This document shows positions 53,535 through 63,426 of a DNA stretch of 64,000 bases, in pieces. The stretch covers positions 89,229 to 153,228 of the forward strand of contig WTGO01000074.1 of assembly GCA_011523515.1 (NCBI GenBank). The letters are read 5' to 3'. The notes beneath the pieces were generated by a model. The model saw only the letters and a list, made by a program, of their open reading frames with translations. It had not been told where the DNA came from and searched no databases. Source of the DNA: Chloroflexota bacterium. Its GTDB lineage: Bacteria; Chloroflexota; Anaerolineae; Aggregatilineales; Phototrophicaceae. How positions within the stretch are numbered: position 1 is the first letter of the stretch; each line of letters starts with the position of its first letter. Position numbers and translations under genes: made by a program.

Positions 53535-54503
53535 ATGAGCGACAAAGTACGCTGGGGGATTTTGAGCACGGCAAATATCGGTCGGCGCGTCATACCGGCC
53601 ATCCACGCCTCGCATAATGGCGTCGTGGCGGCGGTCTGCAGCCGGTCGCTGGAGCGGGCGCAAGCCTTCGCCGCCGAGCAGGGTATCCCCCGCGCCTTGG
53701 GCAGCTATGAAGAATTGATCGCCGACGGCGAAATTGACGCCATCTATAATCCGCTGCCCAACAGCATGCACGCCGAATGGAGCATCAAGTGCGCCGAGGC
53801 GGGCGTGCCGACTTTATGCGAGAAGCCCTTCGCCAGCGATGCGGCCGAAGCGCAAACCATCGTGGATGCCTTTGCGCAGCATGAAGTTCTGCTGGCGGAA
53901 GCCTTCATGTACCGCTTTCATCCCCAGCACGCAAGAGTGAAAGAAATCATCGCCAGCGGTAGCATCGGCGAATTGCAGATCATCAACAGCAGTTTCACCT
54001 TTGCCGTCAGCGACGGGGCCAATATCCGCCTGAGCAAGGCCTTGGCCGGCGGCGCGCTGATGGACGTCGGCTGTTACTGCGTCAACCTGATGCGCTTCAT
54101 GACCGGCGAAGAACCGTCACGCGTTACAGCTAGCGGGCGCATCGGCGCGGTGACAGGCGTAGACGAGGCGCTGGCGGGCACGTTTGAGTTTCCCTCCGGC
54201 GTTATCGGCCATTTTGATTGCGGCTTGCGGGCTTATCGTCAGCATTCCTACACGCTCAAGGGCACGGAGGGCATGATCGTCGTGCCGACCAGCTTTGTGC
54301 CGGACAAAGCCGCGGATACGCTGGTGCAACATTGGCAAGGCGACGATTACAGCGAGCACGTGATCCCGCCAGTTGACCATTACCAGCTGATGGCGGAAGA
54401 CTTCGCCGATTCGCTGCTCAACAAGCGCGCGCCGCGATTCGCCCCGGCCGACGCTGTCCAGAATATGGATGTGGTTGATCAGCTGCTGGCGCAGGTCAGC
54501 TAG
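53535..54503 (+). CDS. Gfo/Idh/MocA family oxidoreductase
   Basis: 322-residue NAD(P)-dependent dehydrogenase. It starts [20 protein letters not shown] (Rossmann), with the catalytic lysine in LCEKPFA and [12 protein letters not shown] as the catalytic-tyrosine segment. This resembles the glucose-fructose oxidoreductase/dimeric dihydrodiol dehydrogenase branch. It shares a CTAG stop overlap with the convergent ABC exporter. The substrate is unknown. Confidence 0.92.
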   Translation: MSDKVRWGILSTANIGRRVIPAIHASHNGVVAAVCSRSLERAQAFAAEQGIPRALGSYEELIADGEIDAIYNPLPNSMHAEWSIKCAEAGVPTLCEKPFASDAAEAQTIVDAFAQHEVLLAEAFMYRFHPQHARVKEIIASGSIGELQIINSSFTFAVSDGANIRLSKALAGGALMDVGCYCVNLMRFMTGEEPSRVTASGRIGAVTGVDEALAGTFEFPSGVIGHFDCGLRAYRQHSYTLKGTEGMIVVPTSFVPDKAADTLVQHWQGDDYSEHVIPPVDHYQLMAEDFADSLLNKRAPRFAPADAVQNMDVVDQLLAQVS

Positions 54504-56299
54504 CGCGCCGCTCCAGCGAGCACGAGCTCGCCAGTTTGCACGCGCCAAAGCGAGGCGTATAGCCCGTCCAAGCGCAGCAGGTCTTGGTGGTGTCCGTTTT
54601 CCAGCAATTGGCCATCTTGCAGCACGTAGATCATATCGGCGTTGCGAACGGTGGAGAGGCGATGGGCGATGACAATGGTGGTGCGCCCGACGACGATACG
54701 CTCCAGCGAGCGCTGAATGGCGGCTTCAGTTTCGTTGTCGACCGATGAGGTGGCTTCGTCGAGGATCAGGATGGGCGGGTCCGTAAGTACGGCGCGGGCG
54801 ATGGACAGGCGCTGGCGCTGGCCGCCGGAGAGCTTTTGACCCCGTTCGCCCACCACGGTGTCGTAGCCGTCAGGCAGCTCCGAGATGAATTCGTGCGCTT
54901 CGGCTACCTTGGCCGCTTCAATGACGAGTTCCAGCGAAGCCTCCGGATCGCCATAGGCGATATTCTCGCGCACGGCGCCGTGAAACAGAAAGACATCCTG
55001 GCTCACCAGGCCAATGGCCCGGCGAATATCTTCCTGCCGAAGCTCGCGCAGGTCAAAGCCGTCGAGCAGCACGCGCCCGGCGGTTACATCATAGTAGCGC
55101 AGCAGCAGCTTAATGACGGTGCTTTTGCCCGCGCCGGTCGCCCCGACAATGGCGATGGTATCGCCCGCCGGAATATCCAGCGAGAGATTCCGAATGACTT
55201 CACGCCCGTCGCTATAGGCGAATTCGACCTGGTCCAGCCGCATCTGCCCGCGGACCTGCGCTGTGGGCAAATGGATGTCGCCGTCATTGATTGAAGACTT
55301 GATGCCGAGCAGGTCGAGAATGCGAATGGTAGAGGCCATGGCGCGCTGGTAGAGATCGAAGGTCTCGCCCAGCCGGGTCAGCGGCCAGAGCAGGCGCTGC
55401 GTCATAAAGATGAGCACGCTGTAGGCGCCGATCTCGAGCAGGCCATCCAGCGCGAGTTTGCCGCCGGCCACCGTGATGGCGATGAAGCCGGTGACGATCA
55501 CCATACGGATCAGGGGCGTAAAAGCCGAGCCCCAACGAATGGCGCGGCGGTTGCGCTCGAGGTACTCATTGCTCTCGAAGCGCAGGCGCTCGGCTTCGAA
55601 GTCCTCGGCCGTGAAGCTCTTGATGGTGGCGATGCCGCTAAGGCTGTTGGAGAGATGATGGTTGATGACGCTCACTTGCTCTCGGACCGAGATATAGAGC
55701 GGCGCCAGCAGCTTTTGGAATTTCAGCGAACCCCAAATGATGAAGGGAATGGGCACGGCGGCCATCCAGGCGACGCTGGGCGCGATGAAGACAAAAATGC
55801 CGCCGATCGCGATCACTGTGGTCAGGATCTGAATCACGTCGTTCGCGCCGATATCCAGAAAGCGCTCCAGCTGGTTGATGTCGTCGTTCAGCACAGACAT
55901 CAGGCCGCCCGTGCTTTGGTCTTCAAAGTAGCCCAGCTCGAGGCGCTGCACGTGATCGTAGGCTTCGACGCGCAGATCATGCTGCATGGATTGAGCCAGA
56001 TTGCGCCAATAGACGCGCTGCAGATAGCCGAAGACGGATTCCAGCAGCCAGACGATCAGCGTGACAACGCCGAGGATGATTAGCTGCAGCGATAGATCAG
56101 CCACGCCCCAGCGGCCCAGCAGCGAATTCTGCCGCTCGACGACGATGTCCACCGCCATGCCGATGAGAACCGGCGGCATGATGTCGAAGAGTTTGCCCAG
56201 GACGGAGAAGCTGGTCGCCCAAGCTACGCGGCGTTTGTAGACCGAGGCATAGTTGAGCAGACGGGCGAATGGATGGCGCTGCTTATGTTTCGATTTCAT
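54500..56299 (-). CDS. ABC transporter, fused membrane and ATPase domains (exporter type)
   Basis: 599-residue half-transporter. Six membrane helices (about 20-310) are followed by an ATPase domain with Walker [10 protein letters not shown], signature [14 protein letters not shown] and Walker [11 protein letters not shown]. This is the MsbA/lipid and multidrug exporter layout; it would act as a homodimer in the inner membrane. ATG 56299 is chosen; a TTG two codons earlier is possible. No good ribosome site is visible. A perfect -10 lies at 56337-56342. Confidence 0.95.
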   Translation of the reverse strand: MKSKHKQRHPFARLLNYASVYKRRVAWATSFSVLGKLFDIMPPVLIGMAVDIVVERQNSLLGRWGVADLSLQLIILGVVTLIVWLLESVFGYLQRVYWRNLAQSMQHDLRVEAYDHVQRLELGYFEDQSTGGLMSVLNDDINQLERFLDIGANDVIQILTTVIAIGGIFVFIAPSVAWMAAVPIPFIIWGSLKFQKLLAPLYISVREQVSVINHHLSNSLSGIATIKSFTAEDFEAERLRFESNEYLERNRRAIRWGSAFTPLIRMVIVTGFIAITVAGGKLALDGLLEIGAYSVLIFMTQRLLWPLTRLGETFDLYQRAMASTIRILDLLGIKSSINDGDIHLPTAQVRGQMRLDQVEFAYSDGREVIRNLSLDIPAGDTIAIVGATGAGKSTVIKLLLRYYDVTAGRVLLDGFDLRELRQEDIRRAIGLVSQDVFLFHGAVRENIAYGDPEASLELVIEAAKVAEAHEFISELPDGYDTVVGERGQKLSGGQRQRLSIARAVLTDPPILILDEATSSVDNETEAAIQRSLERIVVGRTTIVIAHRLSTVRNADMIYVLQDGQLLENGHHQDLLRLDGLYASLWRVQTGELVLAGAAR

Positions 56300-56336
56300 G
56301 GGCAAAAGGAAGAGTCAACGTTTACATAAGCGTCGG

Positions 56337-56342
56337 ATTATA
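56337..56342 (-). promoter_or_regulatory. -10 TATAAT for the ABC exporter gene
   Basis: A minus-strand TATAAT predicts a leader of about 31 nt to the ATG at 56299. The -35 is not clear. Confidence 0.45.
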
Positions 56343-56424
56343 GAGCAATGAAAGCCGGCGCGCTATATGGCAACGCGCGGGGAGTCGCAACTGACGACGA
56401 CACCAATGTAATGGCGAACACTAC

Positions 56425-56461
56425 ACAGGTTATTCACCACAGAGACACAGAGGGCACAGAG
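56425..56461. repeat. CACAGAG-type repeat, copy 2
   Basis: ACAGGTTATTCACCACAGAG followed by ACACAGAGGGCACAGAG, in the 207-bp gap between the exporter and the sugar kinase genes. Near-identical to 53456-53493. A possible third copy is cut by the window end at 63990-64000. Confidence 0.8.
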
Positions 56462-56506
56462 ATATTATTTCGGTCTTGGTCTAAGAATGCCGCGCGGTGG
56501 GCGCCC

Positions 56507-57478
56507 TTAGCGGATTAGCCCGCCCCCGCTGGCGCCGGCAACCAGCGCGGCGACTGCTTCGCGATCGACCAGGGGCAGGTCGCCGGGAATGGTGTATTTC
56601 AGCGCCGACATGGCCACGCCCCACTTCAGGGCTCCGGCGACATCATCATGCCGCAACCAGGCGTAGAGAAAGCCAGCCGCGAAGGCGTCGCCGCCGCCGA
56701 TCCGGCCGACCTCGCCGGCGAGTATTGCCGGTTGGCGAATCGTGTCGCCGGCGGGATTTCGCGCCATCGCGCCGTCTACCCCCATGGTCATGACGATTAG
56801 CGTGTCAGGGTAGCGTGCCGCGAGCGCCTCCAGGGCTTCGTCCGCGCTGGAAGCGCCGTACATCACCTGATAATCCCCCAGCGGACAGAATATCACATCC
56901 GCCAGCGCCATGGCCTGGTCGCAGCCGGCGGCGGCCCCCGCGCCGCTCCAGAGTTTGCTGCGATAATTGGTGTCGAAGCTCAGGCGCCAGCCGGCCGCTT
57001 TGGCGCGGCGCTGCGCTTCATGCACCGTGTCCCGCGCCGTGTCGCTGATCGCCAGGGTGATGCCCGTGACGTGAAATAACTGCGACACCTCCGGCTCGAA
57101 CAAGCCGTCGGGCAGATCCCGCGGCTGCATACGGCTGATGGCGGAGTCACGCCGGTCGTAGATGATTTCGCTGGCGCGGGGGGCTTGCGCTTTTTCGTGA
57201 AAGTAGATGCCCAGGCGTTCGTCATCGGCCCAGACCACCTGGCTGACATCGACGCCGTACTGGGCGATGCGATTGCTGATGTAGCGGCCGAGCGACGAGC
57301 GCGGCAAGCGCGACAGCCAGGCGGCGCGCATGCCCAAGCGGGCGAGTCCGACGGCGGTGTTGGACTCGGTCCCGCCTACCCAGATATCGAAGGATTGCGT
57401 CTGCTCAATCCGCAGGAAACCGGGCGGCGTCAACCGCATCATGGATTCACCAAACGTCAGAACATCGTAGCGATTCAT
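56507..57478 (-). CDS. PfkB family sugar kinase (2-keto-3-deoxygluconate kinase-like)
   Basis: 323-residue ribokinase-family enzyme. The N-terminus VLTFGESMMRLTPPGF is typical of 2-keto-3-deoxygluconate kinases, and GGTESNTAVGLARLG and the C-terminal GGGDAFAAGF (catalytic Asp) are present. It would phosphorylate a keto-sugar acid. The ATG at 57478 has AAGGAAG upstream; the open frame extends to 57553 with no better start. It diverges from the glycosyltransferase operon. No aldolase partner is adjacent. Confidence 0.88.
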   Translation of the reverse strand: MNRYDVLTFGESMMRLTPPGFLRIEQTQSFDIWVGGTESNTAVGLARLGMRAAWLSRLPRSSLGRYISNRIAQYGVDVSQVVWADDERLGIYFHEKAQAPRASEIIYDRRDSAISRMQPRDLPDGLFEPEVSQLFHVTGITLAISDTARDTVHEAQRRAKAAGWRLSFDTNYRSKLWSGAGAAAGCDQAMALADVIFCPLGDYQVMYGASSADEALEALAARYPDTLIVMTMGVDGAMARNPAGDTIRQPAILAGEVGRIGGGDAFAAGFLYAWLRHDDVAGALKWGVAMSALKYTIPGDLPLVDREAVAALVAGASGGGLIR

Positions 57479-57563
57479 ACCGTGCTTCCTTTGCTGTGGA
57501 GGCGACCCGCTCGAGCATATTCCGCGCGGACGGTTACAGCTAGCATGCGCCAAATGATACCGT

Positions 57564-57569
57564 TATACT
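57564..57569 (+). promoter_or_regulatory. -10 TATACT giving a leaderless glycosyltransferase mRNA
   Basis: TATACT ends 6 nt before the ATG at 57576, so a start at the usual distance falls on the A of the start codon. No ribosome site exists between. The -35 is weak. Confidence 0.45.
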
Positions 57570-57575
57570 CGCGCT

Positions 57576-58679
57576 ATGGCACATATCGGAATTGACGCCC
57601 GGCTCACTCACTATCGTGTTGGCGGCATCAGCCGGTATATTACAGCCCTCATCCGTGCCTTGGAACAGTTTCAAACGCCTCACAGGTTTACGCTGCTGCA
57701 GAGCCGGAAAGCGCGGGAGCGTTTATCCGCGCGTTTCGCGACTGCCAGCGCTTGGACGCCGCCGCATCATACGCTGGAGCGGGCAGCCCTCTCGATTGAG
57801 CTGGCGCGATGCCGCTTCGACCTGCTCCACAGCCCCGACTTCATCGCTCCGATACGCGGCGCCCGGCGTCATGTGATCACCGTTCACGATCTCAGCTTCA
57901 TCCATTATCCAGAATACATCACCGCCGCGAGCCGCCACTATTATAACGGTCAGATCGTGGCCTCCGTGCGGCGCGCGGATCATATTCTGGCCGACAGCGA
58001 GGCGACCAAGACCGACCTGATCGACATTCTCGACGTTCCGGCGGAGTCGATCACAGTGCATATGCTGGGCGTAGACGAACGCTTCAAGCCACTGACGCCA
58101 GAATGTTCAGAGCCGGCGCTTCGATCTCTTGAGCTGCCCGATAACTATTTCCTGTTTGTGGGCACCTTGGAGCCGCGCAAGAACCTGGTCGGCTTGGCTC
58201 AGGCTTATCGAGAGCTGAAGTTGGAATACGCCGACGCGCCCAAGCTGGTCGTGGTCGGCCGACCCGGCTGGCACTATGAGCAGCTAATGACCGACTTGCG
58301 CGCGACGGGGATCGGCGCTGATCTGATTATCAAGCAGGATGTGACAGACGCTCAGCTGCCGGCGCTTTACAGCCAGGCATTGGCTCTGATTACACCGTCA
58401 TTTTATGAGGGATTTGGCTTGACGGCGCTGGAAGCCATGGCCTGCGGAACCGTTCCAATTGTGAGTCGCGTCGCCTCCTTGCCTGAGATTGTGGGTGATG
58501 TGGGCCTGCTGATTGATCCGCACGATATTGGCTCGATCACCGACGGGCTGGCTCGTGTGCTGAGCGACAGCGGCTGGCGCGAGCGGCAAGAGCAGGCGGC
58601 GCTGGAGCGGGCGGCCGGGTTCCGCTGGAGCGATACCGCGCGCATCGCGCTCGATTGCTACGAGATGGCGCTCAGCTAG
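57576..58679 (+). CDS. Glycosyltransferase family 4
   Basis: 367-residue GT-B fold enzyme. It begins HIGIDARLTHYRVGGISRY, has FVGTLEPRKNLVGLAQAY at the start of the C-terminal half, and carries the donor motif FYEGFGLTALEAMACGTVP with both glutamates. This resembles mannosyltransferases of exopolysaccharide clusters. First of three genes with a 7-nt gap and an 8-nt overlap; GDP-mannose from the manC product could be the donor (inference). Confidence 0.93.
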   Translation: MAHIGIDARLTHYRVGGISRYITALIRALEQFQTPHRFTLLQSRKARERLSARFATASAWTPPHHTLERAALSIELARCRFDLLHSPDFIAPIRGARRHVITVHDLSFIHYPEYITAASRHYYNGQIVASVRRADHILADSEATKTDLIDILDVPAESITVHMLGVDERFKPLTPECSEPALRSLELPDNYFLFVGTLEPRKNLVGLAQAYRELKLEYADAPKLVVVGRPGWHYEQLMTDLRATGIGADLIIKQDVTDAQLPALYSQALALITPSFYEGFGLTALEAMACGTVPIVSRVASLPEIVGDVGLLIDPHDIGSITDGLARVLSDSGWRERQEQAALERAAGFRWSDTARIALDCYEMALS

Positions 58680-58686
58680 GCCCGCG

Positions 58687-59898
58687 ATGAAGATTTTGCT
58701 GCTCACGCCCGATTTGCCCTACCCCAGCGAGTCGGGCGCCGCTTTGCGCAATATGGGCATCGTCCGTGGGCTGCGCGCGGCGAGACATGAGGTGGACCTG
58801 CTCAGTTTTCACGAGAGCCCTGCAGCGCTAGAGTCGAACCCGCTCGCAGATTTGTGCGCTGCTATACACACCGTGCCGCTGCCTGCCAGGACGCGAAGGC
58901 AGCGCCTGACCACGCTCTTGACCAGTTTCAGCGCGGATCTGGAATCTCGGCTGGCCAGCGCCGAATTCGAGAGCGCCTTGCGGCAATTACTGCAGACGGA
59001 ATCATTCGACATCGTGCAATTTTCGGGCATTGAGCTGGGCGGATACTTGAAGTTGATTCTGGCGGAGCGAGGCGGCGCGAAAGTGGTGTACGACGCCTTG
59101 AATGCCGAAGCTGACTTGCAGCGGGTTATCGCCGGTGTGGACGCCGGTCGCGTCACGCGCCTGCCGGCAGCGCTCTACTCGTCAGTCCAGGCGAGGCGGC
59201 TGGCGCGTTTCGAAGCAAGCGTCTGCGCGAGCGTCGACGCTGTCGTGGCGGTCAGCAGCGAAGACCGCGACTTGCTGCAGCGCTATCGGGGAGCGCCAAT
59301 CACAGTGATGTCGAATGGCATCGCGGTCGCGGATTATCGGCCGCCAGCGGGCAACTCGCGTTCCAAGCGGCAAATTGTATTTAGCGGCAAGATGGATTAC
59401 CGCCCCAATGTCGACGCTGCGGAATGGCTGTGCAAGGCAGTCCTGCCACAGGTATGGTCGCGAGAATCGTCAGTTCGCCTAAGCATCGTCGGGCGGAATC
59501 CGCAGGCCCGGCTGAGCGAACTGGCGGCGGACCCGCGCATTCAGCTGACCGGCTGGGTGGAGTCGGTGCTGCCATTTCTGCACGAAGCGGCGCTTTTTGT
59601 CGTGCCACTGCGCATGGGCAGCGGGACGCGGCTGAAGATTCTGCAGGCGATGGCGGCGGGCTGCGCCGTACTGTCGACCTCGATCGGCGCGGCCGGGCTA
59701 AACAGCGAGGTTCGTTGCGCGCTATCAATCGCGGACGATGCTGACGAATTCGCCGGGGCCGTCGTCGCCTTGCTGCAAGACGATGCGCGCCGCAGCGAAT
59801 TGGGAGCCCGAGCGCTGGACGCCGTCGGCAAGCACTATGACTGGCGTGTATTAATGCCGGATCTGCTACGCCTGTACGAGAGCCTGGTCGGTGGATAG
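58687..59898 (+). CDS. Glycosyltransferase family 4
   Basis: 403-residue GT-B enzyme beginning KILLLTPDLPYPSESGAALR. The donor-site motif reads GSGTRLKILQAMAAGCAV, with Gln where the second glutamate usually stands. It resembles the polysaccharide-locus group of GT4. It follows the first transferase by 7 nt and overlaps the GT9 gene by 8 nt, so all three probably build one glycan. Confidence 0.92.
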   Translation: MKILLLTPDLPYPSESGAALRNMGIVRGLRAARHEVDLLSFHESPAALESNPLADLCAAIHTVPLPARTRRQRLTTLLTSFSADLESRLASAEFESALRQLLQTESFDIVQFSGIELGGYLKLILAERGGAKVVYDALNAEADLQRVIAGVDAGRVTRLPAALYSSVQARRLARFEASVCASVDAVVAVSSEDRDLLQRYRGAPITVMSNGIAVADYRPPAGNSRSKRQIVFSGKMDYRPNVDAAEWLCKAVLPQVWSRESSVRLSIVGRNPQARLSELAADPRIQLTGWVESVLPFLHEAALFVVPLRMGSGTRLKILQAMAAGCAVLSTSIGAAGLNSEVRCALSIADDADEFAGAVVALLQDDARRSELGARALDAVGKHYDWRVLMPDLLRLYESLVGG

Positions 59899-61120
59899 AG
59901 CCGCGCTGGTCAAACGAAATCAGGCGCGCGCGACCGAGCTGCGGCGCGCCGGCCCCAAGCAGCGACTGCGGGACAGCATGCTGGCTGGCATCGCACGATT
60001 TCCAGTCAACACGGCGAAGTCTGATGGCGAGCGGCTGCTGATTGTGCGGCCCGATCACCTGGGCGATGTCTTGCTGTCCACGCCGGCGATTCAGGCGCTC
60101 AAACGCAGCCGTCCCGACTTGAGCATCCATGTCCTCTGCGGCGAGTGGTCCGCGGAAGCGCTGGCCAACTATGACGAGATTGATCGTGTGCTGACCCTGT
60201 CCTTCCCGGGTTTTGCGCGCGCCGCGAGTTCCACGCTCGGACCGTGGCGGCTGGCCGCGCAAACCGCGCGCCGATTACGCAGAATCGGTTACGTCAGCGC
60301 CATCGTCATGCGGCCGGATCACTGGTGGGGCGCGCTGGTGGCGCATTTGGCCGGCGTCCCGCGGCGGGTCGGCTATGATTTGCGCAATGTCGCGCCATTC
60401 TTGACCGAAGTCGTGGCACACAAGTTTACGCACACGGTCGAGCAGAATCTGCGCCTGGTCGCGCCGTGGACTGGTCACATCGACCCCGGCGAAATTAAAC
60501 TGGAGTTTCCACTGCAGGCGGCGGATCGCGCGGGCGCAAGCGAGCTGCTTGACAGCCGGAAGATCGACCCTTACAAGCCGATTGTCTGCCTGCATCCGGG
60601 TTCGGGCGCGGCGAGCAAAGTCTGGTTGGCTGACAAGTGGGCGCGTACAGGCGACGCGATTGCCGCCGAATTCGGCGCGTTGATTGTATTCACCGGAACA
60701 GCGTCAGAAGCGCCTTTGGTCAACGAGATTGCGGCGGACATGCGTGCGGACGCCGTCTGCCTTGCAGGCGAAACCAGCATCGGCCAGCTGGCGGCGATCT
60801 ATGCGCGGTCGCGCGCGGTATTGGGTCCGGACAGCGGCGCGCTGCATCTGGCGGCGGCGGTGGGCACGCCGACTGCCGCGCTGTTCGGGCCGGCTGATCC
60901 ACAGGAGTTCGCGCCTTGGGGCGACCCGCGGCTTCACGAGGTGGTGACGGCGAACATCGGCTGTCGGCCCTGCCGCATCCTGGATTGGCGAAACGACGAA
61001 TCGGACTATCATCCCTGCGTACGGGACATCTCAACGCAGCGAGTCATCGAGGCGGCGCAGCGCGTTCTGCGCGAGGGTCATCGGCCCGAACTGGACCAGT
61101 CGCCGCCGGGTTCGCCTTAG
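59891..61120 (+). CDS. Glycosyltransferase family 9 (heptosyltransferase-like)
   Basis: 409-residue GT-B enzyme with the family start LLIVRPDHLGDVLLSTPAIQ (about 47-66), then HPGSGAASKVW, GPDSGALHLAAAVGTPTAAL and LFGPADPQEFAPWG. GT9 enzymes add heptose to lipopolysaccharide in two-membrane bacteria, but the family also occurs without LPS. Start is GTG at 59891, overlapping the preceding gene by 8 nt. The stop overlaps the convergent NFACT gene (TTAG). Confidence 0.92.
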   Translation: MDRAALVKRNQARATELRRAGPKQRLRDSMLAGIARFPVNTAKSDGERLLIVRPDHLGDVLLSTPAIQALKRSRPDLSIHVLCGEWSAEALANYDEIDRVLTLSFPGFARAASSTLGPWRLAAQTARRLRRIGYVSAIVMRPDHWWGALVAHLAGVPRRVGYDLRNVAPFLTEVVAHKFTHTVEQNLRLVAPWTGHIDPGEIKLEFPLQAADRAGASELLDSRKIDPYKPIVCLHPGSGAASKVWLADKWARTGDAIAAEFGALIVFTGTASEAPLVNEIAADMRADAVCLAGETSIGQLAAIYARSRAVLGPDSGALHLAAAVGTPTAALFGPADPQEFAPWGDPRLHEVVTANIGCRPCRILDWRNDESDYHPCVRDISTQRVIEAAQRVLREGHRPELDQSPPGSP

Positions 61121-62829
61121 GCTAGAATGCTCTCGTCATGCGGCCGCACGGAGAGCGAGCTCTCGTTGCGGTACGTCACCATGCCGGGCCCGGCGCCTTT
61201 TATCGCCTTGACGTATTTGACACGGGTGTAATTGACTTGCACATTCGAATCCCCGCGGCGATTGCTGTACCAGGCGGCAACAGCAGCCGCTTCCGCGATT
61301 AACTCCGCTTTGATGCGTCTGCCGTCGTTGCGAATGACGACATGCGCGCCGGGAACCCCCCGCGCGTGCAGCCAGATATCTTGAGGATTCGCACGTTTGA
61401 ATGTGACCGTCTCATTCTGGCGGCTGTTGCGCCCCACCCAGATGACATAGCCGTCGCGGCTGACGACACGCAGCGGACCTGCGCGCCCGCCGCCGCCCAT
61501 GCGCCGGACCTGCTTGCCGCGCCAATGGCCGCGCGCTTGCAGAATTTGAATGACATCGTCGATTTCGGGCCAGCTGGCCGCGATCAACAGGTCGCTCCGC
61601 AACTGATCCAGAAGGCTCAGTTCCAGTCGCGTTTCGTCGAGCAAGCGGGGCAAGGCTTCCGCGGCGCTCTTGGCCTTTTCGTAGCGGCGAAAATAGCTTT
61701 GCGCGTTCTCAAGCGGGCTGAGGTCGGGATTGAGCCGGATGACCAGCTCGGGGGCATCCAGGTCATATTGCGCGCGCAGCTCCTGCTGTTGCGCTTGAAT
61801 CGCAAATTGATAAGCGAGGATCAGCTCGCCGGATTGCCGCAGCAATTCCAGATCGCTGTCGCCTTTGAGATTACGCTCCAGCGCGGCAACCTTGGCCACG
61901 AGTTTGGCTTTGCCTTCATCAAGCGCGGCTTGCACCGGCTGCTTCGCGGCGCGATAAACATCCGGCCCGCTGCGCGAACCAGCGAAGCGCGAAATCGCCT
62001 CGCTGATGGAGGAGCAGGCGCTCCACTCCAGATGGCGCAGGGGAATTACGCTGACTTCGGCTGCAACGCCGTCGATGCTGCCGATGCCGGGCTGCCATTG
62101 GCGCTGCAACAGCGGGGTTACGACTTCGCAAATTGCTCTGAAGAGCTCAGCGGCGTCAGCTTCCGCCACCCGGGCGCGGGCATCGCCACTGGCGCGAAAG
62201 GCGATTTCTTTGGCCAGGAGCGGGCTTAGGCCGAGAACAGACCCGGGCAGCAGGCGGCGCAGCTGCGTCGTTGGTTTTTCCGCGTTCCGCAGCAGGTTCT
62301 CCAGATCGCGCGCGGACAAGGCGGCCGGGTCCCGCTGATTTTGAATCGGCGGCGGGGGGACGTAGCGGTGGTTGGGCAAGCTCAGCCGGTAGCGATTCGC
62401 GTCCGGCCCGACTCGATTCAAGCAGTCCAGAATTACGCCGTCGCGTATCAGCAGGACGTTAGCCCGGCGCGGCATGAGCTCGGCGATGACTTGCAGCGCG
62501 CCATCGGGCCCCTCCAGGTCGATTTGCAGAAGCCGCTCCCATGGCGGCTGGCTGACCGCGTTGACAATCCCGCCCTGGATATAGCGGCGAAAAAGCAGCC
62601 CCAACTGCGTCGGCTGGGCGGCGCCTCGGCGCAATTTCGCGTCAGCAAGGTGGACTCTTGGCTCAGCCGCGTCGGCGCCGAGTACCAGGTAGCGACGCTT
62701 GCCCGCGGCGTAGATCTCCAGGCCTATGGTCATCTGGTCGACATCAATGATGTCTTGGACGCGACCGCCGACGATCGTTTCGGTCAATTCGTCGACCAAC
62801 GCCGAGATAGTGAAAGTGTCCAGGCTCAT
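61117..62829 (-). CDS. rqcH: NFACT family protein, RqcH (Rqc2 homologue)
   Basis: 570-residue protein. The NFACT-N domain begins with MSLDTFTISALVDELTETIV (1-20), a helix-hairpin-helix and coiled coil occupy about 200-420, and the NFACT-R domain lies near the end with DIWLHARGVPGAHVVIRNDG, VNYTRVKYVKAIKGAGPGMV and a final NESSLSV. RqcH binds split 50S subunits and directs alanine tailing of stalled chains. Length is standard. No obvious ribosome site precedes the ATG at 62829. It is a single gene opposite to the transferase operon. Confidence 0.93.
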   Translation of the reverse strand: MSLDTFTISALVDELTETIVGGRVQDIIDVDQMTIGLEIYAAGKRRYLVLGADAAEPRVHLADAKLRRGAAQPTQLGLLFRRYIQGGIVNAVSQPPWERLLQIDLEGPDGALQVIAELMPRRANVLLIRDGVILDCLNRVGPDANRYRLSLPNHRYVPPPPIQNQRDPAALSARDLENLLRNAEKPTTQLRRLLPGSVLGLSPLLAKEIAFRASGDARARVAEADAAELFRAICEVVTPLLQRQWQPGIGSIDGVAAEVSVIPLRHLEWSACSSISEAISRFAGSRSGPDVYRAAKQPVQAALDEGKAKLVAKVAALERNLKGDSDLELLRQSGELILAYQFAIQAQQQELRAQYDLDAPELVIRLNPDLSPLENAQSYFRRYEKAKSAAEALPRLLDETRLELSLLDQLRSDLLIAASWPEIDDVIQILQARGHWRGKQVRRMGGGGRAGPLRVVSRDGYVIWVGRNSRQNETVTFKRANPQDIWLHARGVPGAHVVIRNDGRRIKAELIAEAAAVAAWYSNRRGDSNVQVNYTRVKYVKAIKGAGPGMVTYRNESSLSVRPHDESILA

Positions 62830-62905
62830 GGAGGTCTATCATGCCTGTCGGTTCGCGCCACAGCAAGAGCGCTGAGCCGCGCCGGCCGTTTGCCGACGGG
62901 GCAGG

Positions 62906-63385
62906 TCATGGGTCGGTGACGCCCGCCGTGAAGCCCAGCAGGTAGGCGATTATGTGCCCAACGTCCTGCTGTGACAAGCGATCCTGATAGTTGTTGGGCA
63001 TGGAGTTGGAATAACCTTCGACCAGGTGGAGGCCGGGGTAAAGCGTCGCCTCGTAGAGGTATTGCTCGGCGGATAGCGGGGGGCGGCGTTCGGCCGCGAT
63101 GTCAGCGAGACCGTAGAATAATGGCGATTGGCTGCCATCGCCGCGCAGGTGGCAGAGGTTGCATTCGAGCTCATAGACCAGGTCGCCGCCGATTTCACTG
63201 TCAGCGTTTGCAAGGGCGGCAGCGACTTCTACAGCGTATGAATCCGCGCTGATTTCACCGGCGCCAGGCTCGGATTCGGAGCGCGTCGCCACCAGGACAA
63301 TGACAAATGCAATCAGCGCGAGCAACGCTACGCCGACGAATGTGCGAATAGCGGCAGGTCGTGCAGGTGGTGGCTTTTCGGTCAT
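62906..63385 (-). CDS. Membrane-anchored cytochrome c
   Basis: 159-residue protein with one N-terminal membrane helix (about 14-34) and a c-type heme site CNLCH at 75-79; a likely axial methionine sits in NSMPNNY. The domain faces outside the membrane and carries one heme, so it is an electron carrier of a respiratory chain. ATG 63385 is chosen over an upstream start because the helix then begins at the usual place. It follows the small membrane gene by about 41 nt on the same strand. Confidence 0.88.
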   Translation of the reverse strand: MTEKPPPARPAAIRTFVGVALLALIAFVIVLVATRSESEPGAGEISADSYAVEVAAALANADSEIGGDLVYELECNLCHLRGDGSQSPLFYGLADIAAERRPPLSAEQYLYEATLYPGLHLVEGYSNSMPNNYQDRLSQQDVGHIIAYLLGFTAGVTDP

Positions 63386-63426
63386 GGACGATTGACGGCA
63401 CGTGGCGCCGCGGCGCAACTGATTGG

